Positions 5,042 through 12,234 of a stretch of DNA of 44,792 bases are shown here, piece after piece. The stretch's first letter is position 1. Each line of letters begins with the position of its first letter. A program made the position numbers and the translations under genes. Under the pieces are notes generated by a model. The model was not told where the DNA came from. It did no database searches and saw only the letters and a list, made by a program, of their open reading frames with translations. This DNA comes from a virus: positions 1-44,792 of IMG/VR virus record IMGVR_UViG_3300021425_000060. The stretch is one strand, 5' to 3'.

Positions 5042-6555
5042 AAGTCATAACTCCTTGAGGTGTCTTCTGCATCTACGATGTATAGGTTTTGTTTGGCTCT
5101 CGTTACGCCAACGTAGAACACACGATGCATGTCATCTGGGTTGATCCGCATTTCTTCGTCTGCGGCTGGACTGAGGTCCGTGAACAGCACGACGTTATCC
5201 GCCTCGCCTCCTTTTGATCCGTGGATCGTGGACGCTGTAATGCGAGGGATGCCGTTGAACTTCTCGCCGCGCCGCAGCAAGGCGGTGATGTATGCCCGGT
5301 CTGTCTCAGGTAGTTTGTCTAGGGCTTCTGACCAAATCATATCAGGATTGGCTAATAGGCCGTGGTTGTCGGCCAGCTCTTGCATGTTAACCATGTCTTG
5401 ATCTTCGACGCCGGGTAGTTTCTTAAAGCCTCGTTTGAGGCGATTGCCAATGGACATAAAACCGTAAATCTTACGGGCCGTGTCACCGGAGATTTCTTTT
5501 CCTTTTCGCAACTGTTCCCAGCCATTTACTGCCTCTGATATTTTCTCACTTATGGATCTATGGCCTCGGTATGTGAAAAGATAACCGTTTGATTTCAAGT
5601 CGTTAGCTACCGGTTGGAGCTGGTAGCCGGCCTGCGATAGGATGAGCCAAGAGCCGTGGGTCATGTCCACTGCATTGATTGTCGTGATCCTTGATACTCT
5701 GCCGGGCTCTTTGCGGGGCTCATACTTCTTTGGGAACCTTCGAGCTATGCGACGGACAACTCCTTCGGCAATCCGGTGGACCTCACTTGGGACGCGATAC
5801 GACTGCGAGAGTGTTTCGCTACCGCCAGGTAAGTTAATGAAGTGGTCAACATTTGCACCGGCCCAGCGATAAATCGCCTGGTCATCGTCCCCAGCGCAAT
5901 ACATACGCTTGGAGTGCCGGTCTAAAAGATGAGCAATGTCCCACTGTAGATTACTTAAGTCCTGCGCCTCATCGAGGAAGCACAGGTCAAACTCAGGGCA
6001 AAACCTATCGCCCTGATCGACAAACACTTGGAGCATATCAGTAAAGTCGTAGAGCCCCATGTTTTGTTTGTAGTCGCGCAAACATTTATCAACGTAGTGA
6101 ACAGTGTTCCAGTCTTGGTCTATGTTGCTAAGGTTGTATTGATCCCGCAAGGATACCTTACGCAGCCGAGCTAGGTTAATCAGGCCAAGGATCGGATCGC
6201 TTGACGATACCATTGAGGGAACGTCTTCGTCAAAGCTTGTGTTTTTTGCGCCACCCAGGGCCACGCCAATCGCCTGACTTAGCTCCTTATAGTTCTGCTC
6301 CTGCATAACCTGTTCTGTCCGGATGTCTGTCGTCGTAAGAGCCAAGGAGTGTAGAGTGCGGAAGAACATAAGATCGTTCCGTGGGTCCAGTCTAAACCTT
6401 TCAGCGGCGCGCTCTTTTGCTTCCGTTGCAGCCTTTCGAGTAAAGGCCAAGAAAGCAATCCGCTGCGGGGGAACGCCCTGTTCCAAGGCATTGTCTACCA
6501 TGTTCAACAGGGTTGTTGTCTTACCCGTGCCAGGAGGGCCGAATATGCGAAACAT
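5038..6555 (-). CDS. UvrD/Rep-type superfamily 1 DNA helicase
   Basis: A 505-residue ATP-driven 3'-5' helicase with all core motifs: Walker A GPPGTGKT (residues 6-13), Ia FLAFTRKAATEA, Walker B LDEAQD, motif III AGDDDQAIYRWAG, motif IV SQSYRVPSEV, motif V TIHGSKGGEADNV and motif VI VFYVGVTRA. The protein is shorter than UvrD (about 720) because the 1B and 2B regions are reduced. It is likely the replicative or repair helicase acting with the family A polymerase two genes downstream. It starts at ATG 6555, sharing one base with the stop of the small helix-turn-helix gene (TAATG). Confidence 0.95.
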   Translation of the reverse strand: MFRIFGPPGTGKTTTLLNMVDNALEQGVPPQRIAFLAFTRKAATEAKERAAERFRLDPRNDLMFFRTLHSLALTTTDIRTEQVMQEQNYKELSQAIGVALGGAKNTSFDEDVPSMVSSSDPILGLINLARLRKVSLRDQYNLSNIDQDWNTVHYVDKCLRDYKQNMGLYDFTDMLQVFVDQGDRFCPEFDLCFLDEAQDLSNLQWDIAHLLDRHSKRMYCAGDDDQAIYRWAGANVDHFINLPGGSETLSQSYRVPSEVHRIAEGVVRRIARRFPKKYEPRKEPGRVSRITTINAVDMTHGSWLILSQAGYQLQPVANDLKSNGYLFTYRGHRSISEKISEAVNGWEQLRKGKEISGDTARKIYGFMSIGNRLKRGFKKLPGVEDQDMVNMQELADNHGLLANPDMIWSEALDKLPETDRAYITALLRRGEKFNGIPRITASTIHGSKGGEADNVVLFTDLSPAADEEMRINPDDMHRVFYVGVTRAKQNLYIVDAEDTSRSYDL

Positions 6556-6701
6556 TATTCAGCCTCAAGCTTACGAACTATTTGACGGATACGCTCTCTG
6601 CTCAAACCCATGCGCTTACCGATGGCAGTCATGGTCATGCGCTTGACCTTATACATATGGAAGATCTGAAGGTTGCGCGTTGTGTATTCTGCCTTGGTCA
6701 A
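6555..6701 (-). CDS. Sigma-70 region 4-like helix-turn-helix protein, 48 aa
   Basis: A 48-residue frame hidden between primase and helicase genes. The second half (AIGKRMGLSRERIRQIVRKL) matches the helix-turn-helix of sigma-70 region 4, including the SRERIRQI recognition helix that reads -35 boxes. The start is a TTG at 6701 with a perfect GGAGG 7 bases ahead. It overlaps the primase stop by 4 bases (TTGA) and the helicase ATG by 1 base. No region 2 is present, so it cannot be a complete sigma factor. It may instead bind DNA, or bind host RNA polymerase in the way region 4-mimicking regulators do. Fold is well supported; the role is inference. Confidence 0.65.
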   Translation of the reverse strand: MTKAEYTTRNLQIFHMYKVKRMTMTAIGKRMGLSRERIRQIVRKLEAE

Positions 6702-8233
6702 AACGGTGCCTCCTCTGCTCCAAACTTAGGCGGTCTGATGTCCATGTCCGCTACGTCAAACGCTGGTATTTTCCAAACACGAACTGCACGTCCTTTGATT
6801 TTTAACACCACACTCTCACCGCTTATATCACGAAGGCGCTGAGCAATTTTATGAGATTTGTATTCAAAGAATTTGTTCTTACGCAAAAATGCCTCGAAGT
6901 CTTTCAGGCGGAAATATGTCCACCCCTCGTCTTCGTCGGTCCAAGGGCGGCGGAGTAAGATTTCTTCTTTGTCCTGCGCTTGCTGTAGGTGACGGCAGAA
7001 CTCTTCAAGATAGTCATAGAACTGGCCACTGATACTAGCGTCTTGTGCCACCTCAATGATTGCACTCTCATTGTCACGCATTTCAGTAAGCAAGGTCCCT
7101 ATCCGGCTCTCCCACTGGTTCTTTGCTACCGAACGGGGCATAAAGTTTAGCTGCTCCATGCACGAGCGTTGAAAAGTCATTTGGTTCATTAGCGCTTCGG
7201 TGTCTAACTCCAGGGGCTCCCCGTTGACGTCCATGAACCATACCGGAGGTGTAGAGTTATACTTACGCAAGTTTGCGATAGTAGCGCCGGCAACGGCAGC
7301 TCCGATACCAAACTTTCTTGTCCGGCATAGTTCCTTATTGCAGTGCGAGTTGATTGGAGAGTCGCTACACTTGTAGGCGTAGTCCTTACGCTGCAACTGT
7401 TTGGCTACGATGTTTACCTCGGGAAGGGGCAGGGGAGGGGACAAGTATTCCATGTTATACTTTAGGATCTCCGACTCCCAGCTATCCGGAAAAGCTTTGC
7501 GTAAGTAGACACCAATATTGAATAGGCCGTTATTTCGACCGCCTTCGCTAATCAAGTTCTTACATAGGATCTGCAAGCAGGGCGGCGCGTCTTTCAAAAG
7601 CTCTGTCTCGCCGTTACCGACTACTTGTAGTTTGACCACCTCTTCGGGGGTCTGAGCATGTTTATCGTATAGCTCAAAAAATTCTTCTAGTGTTGCGGAC
7701 GTTCCATCATCGAGGAACGCATAGCGCAGACCGTTCTCGTGGTCATAATAAGGCATGTTCAAGAAGTTGCCTACGTCACCACGGTCTAGGTGTAACTTCA
7801 CCTGTTTGGGGAATATCTCACTCTCGCCATAGCCGAGGGCCGCAGACATATGTTGAAGAGCCTTCTGCATGTCTCGCGCTTCAACCCAGTCTTTCGAGAA
7901 TAGAAAGCAGTGTGCGCCTCCACTCTTGGATCGACACACAACCAGGGGCAGTTTCATGCGCCGGATCTTTTCAATCAGGAGTTTGTGGTCCAGCGGGTAT
8001 TGGTCGATGTCGACACAACCCCACTTACACATGCTGTCTTCGTTAATCGGTATTATACCGAGTCCCGTGCCATTGCCTGCTAAATGGTTTTCCCAAAGTT
8101 TCGCGGTCCGTGGTTCGCGCACGATCCCCGCCTTACCCTTGGCTTTGCCATTGGCTCCGGTCTTTTCTATCTTAAAGTAGCCATAAGCTTCTTTGAGACC
8201 ATCAAATATAGATGCAAATTTTTCTAATGACAT
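6698..8233 (-). CDS. Archaeo-eukaryotic-type primase
   Basis: A 511-residue primase. The N-terminal catalytic part has the metal-binding VDID (residues 74-77), the nucleotide-binding SKSGGAH (102-108) and GNFLNMPYY (155-163), the pattern of archaeo-eukaryotic primases of the TOTE-linked type. A middle part (GGRNNGLFNIGVYLRK) resembles the primase C-terminal helical domain and is followed by a cysteine cluster (KCSDSPINSHCNKELC) that may bind zinc. The last 90 residues look like a winged helix. It would lay primers for the family A polymerase. The start at 8233 has a G-rich ribosome-binding site, and a terminator-like hairpin lies just upstream. Confidence 0.85.
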   Translation of the reverse strand: MSLEKFASIFDGLKEAYGYFKIEKTGANGKAKGKAGIVREPRTAKLWENHLAGNGTGLGIIPINEDSMCKWGCVDIDQYPLDHKLLIEKIRRMKLPLVVCRSKSGGAHCFLFSKDWVEARDMQKALQHMSAALGYGESEIFPKQVKLHLDRGDVGNFLNMPYYDHENGLRYAFLDDGTSATLEEFFELYDKHAQTPEEVVKLQVVGNGETELLKDAPPCLQILCKNLISEGGRNNGLFNIGVYLRKAFPDSWESEILKYNMEYLSPPLPLPEVNIVAKQLQRKDYAYKCSDSPINSHCNKELCRTRKFGIGAAVAGATIANLRKYNSTPPVWFMDVNGEPLELDTEALMNQMTFQRSCMEQLNFMPRSVAKNQWESRIGTLLTEMRDNESAIIEVAQDASISGQFYDYLEEFCRHLQQAQDKEEILLRRPWTDEDEGWTYFRLKDFEAFLRKNKFFEYKSHKIAQRLRDISGESVVLKIKGRAVRVWKIPAFDVADMDIRPPKFGAEEAPF

Positions 8234-8249
8234 TGTTGCCCCCCTACGG

Positions 8250-8283
8250 AAAGAAACGCCGGGACTGAAATTAGCCCCGGCGT
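8250..8283 (-). terminator. Terminator-like hairpin between SSB-like and primase genes
   Basis: On the minus strand ACGCCGGG pairs perfectly with CCCGGCGT around a 12-base loop and is followed by TTCTTT. It sits in the 57-base gap after the single-strand binding protein candidate and before the primase. As a partial terminator it would lower primase and helicase transcription relative to the abundant binding protein. The stem is clear; the T tract is imperfect. Confidence 0.6.
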
Positions 8284-8290
8284 AAGACGA

Positions 8291-9070
8291 TTAAAACGGC
8301 ACGTCGCCGCTTGTTGGTGCATCGTCATCCGTATGTTTAACAACAACGTCACCGGCAGTGATACTGTCGGCAAATTGCTTCGCACGGCTGTACAAAGCTG
8401 CGTCGCTGATTGGGCCCTCAAGGCCCATCTCCCATCCATGCCACGAGCCTTTAGAGTTTTCCTCTTGGATCGTTTTCAGGTGATAGATGTGTGAGAAGCG
8501 GGGCGGTGTAAACGGCCCGTTCTTCCCTTGCATTTGACGGGACGCCATCATGCTGTTCCATTTCCGCGACTTCTTAAGCTGCGTAGACTTCATTGCAATC
8601 AGAGCTGTCTCTGCCGAGCCGTCCTCGTTGAGGACAACTACAAAATGCTGGTGCGTCTCTTCGATGTAGTCGCCATCGCCGCCAACAACGTATTCTTTGT
8701 TGTCGTCGGGAGAGCGCTCCGTCTTAGGACGCTGATCTTGTGGTTCGTATATTGCCACGGGCGCACCGCTTCCGCTGCCACGCGGAGCCCACTGGATAAA
8801 CCGACGTTGGTAAGCACAAGGAACGACGCGAACGCCAGACTTACCTTTGATGACGGCACCAGTTACGGTGTTGTAAATATCGCCCTTACGAGCCACTTCG
8901 TTTTCATCCAATACAGGATCATTACCTGACAGAACTTTTAGGAAGGGAAGAGCCATGTCCTCCTGTCCCATGTTCTCCATGCCACGGCCTGCATCGGCTT
9001 CAAACATTGACGGATCAAACGCCGCCACTTCGGCGTTCTTCTTTGTTGCTACTTCTTTGCTATCGGCCAT
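8291..9070 (-). CDS. Candidate single-stranded DNA-binding protein
   Basis: A 259-residue protein ending in an acidic tail with a hydrophobic tip (DDDAPTSGDVPF), which closely resembles the C-terminal peptide of bacterial SSB that recruits replication proteins. The centre is rich in aromatic and basic residues (RRFIQWAPRG, KKSRKWNSMM), as expected of a DNA-binding beta domain. It is not a recognisable classic OB-fold by eye, and I know similar proteins mainly as uncharacterised phage replication-region proteins. Position at the head of the replication operon, followed by a terminator-like hairpin, fits a protein needed in high amounts. A recombination mediator is the main alternative. Confidence 0.55.
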   Translation of the reverse strand: MADSKEVATKKNAEVAAFDPSMFEADAGRGMENMGQEDMALPFLKVLSGNDPVLDENEVARKGDIYNTVTGAVIKGKSGVRVVPCAYQRRFIQWAPRGSGSGAPVAIYEPQDQRPKTERSPDDNKEYVVGGDGDYIEETHQHFVVVLNEDGSAETALIAMKSTQLKKSRKWNSMMASRQMQGKNGPFTPPRFSHIYHLKTIQEENSKGSWHGWEMGLEGPISDAALYSRAKQFADSITAGDVVVKHTDDDAPTSGDVPF

Positions 9071-9654
9071 TATTTTTTTCCTTTCTTAATAACTGCACGT
9101 TGCCCAACCCACGCTCCAAAAAGCTCCATAGGAAACTCGTCGCCTTCCTCGACGCGCTCTTTGACAAAGGCACGTAAGGTCTGCGGGTGAATTTCTGTCT
9201 TTTGCTCTGGACCGTAACCCTGTTGCTGCGCAAAGGCAGCGAAGGAACTAGCTTGATCGTCTTCGCCACGACCAAACTGACACAAGACAGTATTCTTGAT
9301 AATGTCATCGTATCCGTGGTCACGAAGCCAATCATAAGCTTGTGGTCGGTTTTGTACGAGGATAGACGCCCCATACGTTTGCTTGACCTCGATCTGGGAA
9401 CCATCATCAAGGCTAAAGGAAGATATGCCCATCTCCGCAAGCATTGCAGGCATATCCTCATCCGTGAGCTTTAGAAGCGCCTTCTTCTCAGCTTTGAGTT
9501 CGTCCTCTAAACTAGAAATGTGGTTTTCCTTGTCTCGGATTTGGCGAGCCAGCCCGGCTACCGAAGTAAGCCCCTGCTGGTCAATTTTTTCGACCGATGT
9601 TGCAAGGGTCTCTTCAAAGTCTTGCTCCATCAACTGTGCGAGGTTATCGCTCAT
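9070..9654 (-). CDS. Conserved phage replication-region protein (DUF7173-like)
   Basis: A 194-residue protein with an N-terminal coiled coil (about residues 35-65, DKENHISSLEDELKAEKKAL) and a conserved C-terminal part with HPQTLRAFVKERVEEG and FGRGEDDQA. This arrangement is widespread in tailed phages next to single-strand binding and polymerase genes; I recall it as DUF7173 but am not certain of the number. Function is unknown; a role as a recombination or replication accessory is suggested by its neighbours. It is the first gene of the minus-strand replication operon, and its stop shares one base with the ATG of the SSB-like gene. Confidence 0.65.
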   Translation of the reverse strand: MSDNLAQLMEQDFEETLATSVEKIDQQGLTSVAGLARQIRDKENHISSLEDELKAEKKALLKLTDEDMPAMLAEMGISSFSLDDGSQIEVKQTYGASILVQNRPQAYDWLRDHGYDDIIKNTVLCQFGRGEDDQASSFAAFAQQQGYGPEQKTEIHPQTLRAFVKERVEEGDEFPMELFGAWVGQRAVIKKGKK

Positions 9655-9693
9655 CGTGTTTCTCCTATCGTTGTTAAAGGCACCGGTTGGGCC

Positions 9694-9733
9694 TTGACAA
9701 ATGCAGATAATATCTCATACCCCAGATAGTCAA
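9694..9733. promoter_or_regulatory. Face-to-face divergent promoter region
   Basis: A perfect TTGACA (9694-9699) points right toward the SNF2 gene, with CATACC or ATACCC at -10 distance (9716-9722). TTGACT on the minus strand (9728-9733) points left toward the replication operon, with TATTAT (9707-9712, short spacer) or TTATCT (9705-9710, 17-base spacer). The two units overlap, so binding at one should exclude the other. The -35 boxes are clear, the -10 boxes weak. A shared phage-encoded activator is possible. Confidence 0.5.
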
Positions 9734-9756
9734 GTAAAAATTTCAACGGAGAAAAA

Positions 9757-11205
9757 ATGCAAGGATTCGAGTTCAAAACAACGCCTTACGAGCATCAACG
9801 TAAGGCTCTGTCTGATTCGTGGGCCGCGGAATATTATGCGTTATTTATGGAAATGGGAACGGGCAAGTCCAAAGTTACCGTCGATAATATAGCCATCCTT
9901 TATGAGCAGGGCAAAATAAATGCGGCACTCATTATTGCACCAAAAGGCGTCTATGACAACTGGGTTAAGGGTGAGATACCCGTTCATCTGCCGGATCGAA
10001 TCGAAAGACAAGTGTTGCGCTGGCAACCCACTAAGACAAAGAAATACGAAACAGAGCTGATTGATTTCATCACTAGCGAAGAAAAGCACCTGAAGGTTTT
10101 TGTCGTAAACGTAGAGGCTTTCTCAACGCCTAGGGGCTATCAGGCAGCTCAAGCTTTCTTGCATCAGAACCCCGCCAATATGGTGGTTGTTGACGAAAGC
10201 ACGACTATCAAGAACCGTAAAGCTCAGCGGACAAAGAACATCATAAAGCTCAGAGACATGGCTAAGTATCGCCGCATACTTACCGGCTCGCCCATAACAA
10301 AAAGTCCTATGGATCTTTTCTCTCAGTGTGACCTTCTCAGAGAAAAGTGCCTCGGCTTCAACAGTTACTTTGCTTACCAGAGCCGCTACGCCAACGTACA
10401 AAAACGTACAATGGGACATCGGAGTTTCCAACAGATTGTCGGATACCGGCGGCTGGACGAGCTGTCAGAAAAGCTAGATTTGTTCAGCAATAGAGTTCTC
10501 AAGAAAGACTGCTTAGATTTGCCCGAGAAGGTTTATATTCGACGCAACGTTGAGCTGACCCCAGAGCAGTACACCTTATATATACAGATGAAAAAATTGG
10601 CGCTGGCCAAGATGGATAGTGGCGAATTAGCAACAACCGCCAGTGTTCTAACGCAAATCATGCGCCTGCAACAAATATGCTGCGGGCACCTGCAACCCGA
10701 CGAAGGTGAGGTTCAAACAATTAAGTCAAACCGATTGCCGGCGCTCATGGACGTGGTTGAAGAGGCACAAGGCAAAGTTATCATTTGGGCTACCTACACG
10801 CACGATATTCTGGCGATCCGTGAGGCGTTGGACGCGGAGTATGGGGAAGACAGCGTGGCTTGTTACTATGGAGCAACACCTCAAGACGAGCGACAACAAA
10901 TTGTTAACCGGTTCCAAGACCCAGACGATCCGTTGCGCTTCTTCGTCGGTCAGCCAAAGACCGGCGGCTACGGAATTACTTTAACTGCTGCGAATACCAC
11001 CATTTACTATTCCAATAGTTACGACTTAGAGATACGGTTGCAGTCGGAGGATCGGGCGCACCGCATCGGTCAAACAAACAAAGTAACATACATTGATTTA
11101 GTATCCCCGGACACTGTTGACGAGAAAATACGCGAAGCGCTGAGAAGCAAGATTGATATTGCCGGACAAGTGTTGGGAGAAGAAGTTAAGGACTGGTTAA
11201 GCTAA
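9757..11205 (+). CDS. SNF2-like superfamily 2 ATPase/helicase
   Basis: A 482-residue SNF2-type DNA translocase. Motif I is MEMGTGKSK (31-39), motif Ia IIAPKGVYDNW, motif II VVDESTT (144-150, DEST instead of DEAH), motif III LTGSPITKSP, and motif VI QSEDRAHRIGQ near the C-terminus with the SNF2 hallmark HRIGQ. The second RecA domain is complete, including GGYGITLTAA. Such proteins in phages are thought to remodel or clear proteins from DNA during replication or recombination. The ATG at 9757 has GGAG upstream. It is the first of three plus-strand genes that interrupt two long minus-strand blocks and share the promoter region at 9694-9733. Confidence 0.93.
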   Translation: MQGFEFKTTPYEHQRKALSDSWAAEYYALFMEMGTGKSKVTVDNIAILYEQGKINAALIIAPKGVYDNWVKGEIPVHLPDRIERQVLRWQPTKTKKYETELIDFITSEEKHLKVFVVNVEAFSTPRGYQAAQAFLHQNPANMVVVDESTTIKNRKAQRTKNIIKLRDMAKYRRILTGSPITKSPMDLFSQCDLLREKCLGFNSYFAYQSRYANVQKRTMGHRSFQQIVGYRRLDELSEKLDLFSNRVLKKDCLDLPEKVYIRRNVELTPEQYTLYIQMKKLALAKMDSGELATTASVLTQIMRLQQICCGHLQPDEGEVQTIKSNRLPALMDVVEEAQGKVIIWATYTHDILAIREALDAEYGEDSVACYYGATPQDERQQIVNRFQDPDDPLRFFVGQPKTGGYGITLTAANTTIYYSNSYDLEIRLQSEDRAHRIGQTNKVTYIDLVSPDTVDEKIREALRSKIDIAGQVLGEEVKDWLS

Positions 11206-11206
11206 G

Positions 11207-11719
11207 ATGGATTTTGCAGAATTTAAAAACAGGCTTGAAGTTTACTGTCACCATTTGGACACAACGCCTGAGATCGTGTTTAGCGAGTCTCGAACTCGTG
11301 CTGCTGCTCGCCCGCGACAAGTCCTTATGTACTTAGCTCACAAAGAAGCTGGGGCATCTTATTCCGAATTAGGAAGATACTTTGGGGGCCGGGACCATAC
11401 TACCGTTATGCACGCTTGCCGAAATGTTCCTAAAAATCTTTGGGATCTTTATCAGCACCTTTTGCTTGCTCATAAGAAAGCAGAGGCTCGAACAAAAACT
11501 CAAAAGCTTCTGAACGACTGGAAACAGAAAAGAAATCGTGTTCTGGCTAATAGCCCGCACATCAAGCTAAAGACCGTGCATAAACCAATTAAGTTGCCAC
11601 GAGGGAACCGGTCGTACCAATACACCTGGCATTCTCCAAAAGAACAAGCTCAGCGTATGATGGCGGAAGGAATCTTAAGCCGGCAAACTATCCAAAGACT
11701 AACAGGAGTTCGAATCTAA
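11207..11719 (+). CDS. Free-standing DnaA domain IV (Bac_DnaA_C) protein
   Basis: Residues about 27-75 match the C-terminal DNA-binding domain of the initiator DnaA: SRTRAAARPRQVLMYLAHKE, then YSELGRYFGGRDHTTVMHA. The GGRDHTTVMHA signature, which contacts the DnaA box, is intact. The AAA+ ATPase domain and domain I of DnaA are absent. About 100 basic residues follow (KTQKLLNDWKQKRNR), an unusual extension. The protein probably binds DnaA-box-like DNA, either at a phage origin or to compete with host DnaA. It starts 1 base after the SNF2 stop codon and is 2 bases from the dioxygenase gene, so the three form an operon. Confidence 0.85.
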   Translation: MDFAEFKNRLEVYCHHLDTTPEIVFSESRTRAAARPRQVLMYLAHKEAGASYSELGRYFGGRDHTTVMHACRNVPKNLWDLYQHLLLAHKKAEARTKTQKLLNDWKQKRNRVLANSPHIKLKTVHKPIKLPRGNRSYQYTWHSPKEQAQRMMAEGILSRQTIQRLTGVRI

Positions 11720-11721
11720 CC

Positions 11722-12234
11722 ATGACTGTTCAAGTTATCGACAATTTTTTAAAAGAAGAAGAAATTCAGACCATCGTGGATAAAACAATTTACGACTGGA
11801 ATTTTCCTCTTTATTACAATGATGTAAAAGTAAATCCAAAGAAAAGCTCGGCGGGCGATCACGATTATCAATTCACTCATCTTTTTTACATGAATGAGTC
11901 TGCCAGTAGTCAATATATAGAAGTAATCCAGCCGGTGTTGGATCGCCTTAATTTTGGATCGCTCGTTAAAATTAAGTTGAATCTACAACTAAAATACACC
12001 TCTATCGAAGAATTTGACCTCCATAACGATTTGGGCGAAGATTATGGTCATGCCAAAAGTGCCGTTTTTTACCTAAACGATAACAACGGATACACTAGGT
12101 TTGAAAACGGCGAGAGGATTATCTCTAAGCGAAATAGAATGGTTATTTTTGACCAGAGCCTTAAGCATACCGGTTCTACGTGTACGGATGCTAAGTTCAG
12201 AGCTGTTCTTAACATCAACTTTTACGAAAAATAA
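11722..12234 (+). CDS. 2-oxoglutarate/Fe(II)-dependent dioxygenase
   Basis: A 170-residue enzyme of the 2OG-Fe(II) fold with the complete metal triad: His101-x-Asp103 (DLHNDLG) and His149 (LKHTG), plus Arg160 (FRAVLN) for binding 2-oxoglutarate. GRYRF-like strands (YTRFENGERII) precede the second histidine, as in prolyl-hydroxylase-type members common in marine phages. The substrate cannot be read; hydroxylation of protein or modified DNA bases are both known for relatives. It is the last gene of the plus-strand cassette, and its stop codon directly abuts the stop of the convergent giant gene at 12235 with no spacer or terminator. Confidence 0.85.
   Translation: MTVQVIDNFLKEEEIQTIVDKTIYDWNFPLYYNDVKVNPKKSSAGDHDYQFTHLFYMNESASSQYIEVIQPVLDRLNFGSLVKIKLNLQLKYTSIEEFDLHNDLGEDYGHAKSAVFYLNDNNGYTRFENGERIISKRNRMVIFDQSLKHTGSTCTDAKFRAVLNINFYEK

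Noticed and set aside
4559-5050. 163-codon plus-strand frame
   Set aside because: Antisense to polymerase N-terminus and the DUF6378-like gene, both strongly supported.
7690-8180. Two plus-strand frames opposite the primase
   Set aside because: Both lie fully antisense to conserved primase motifs; no ribosome-binding site.
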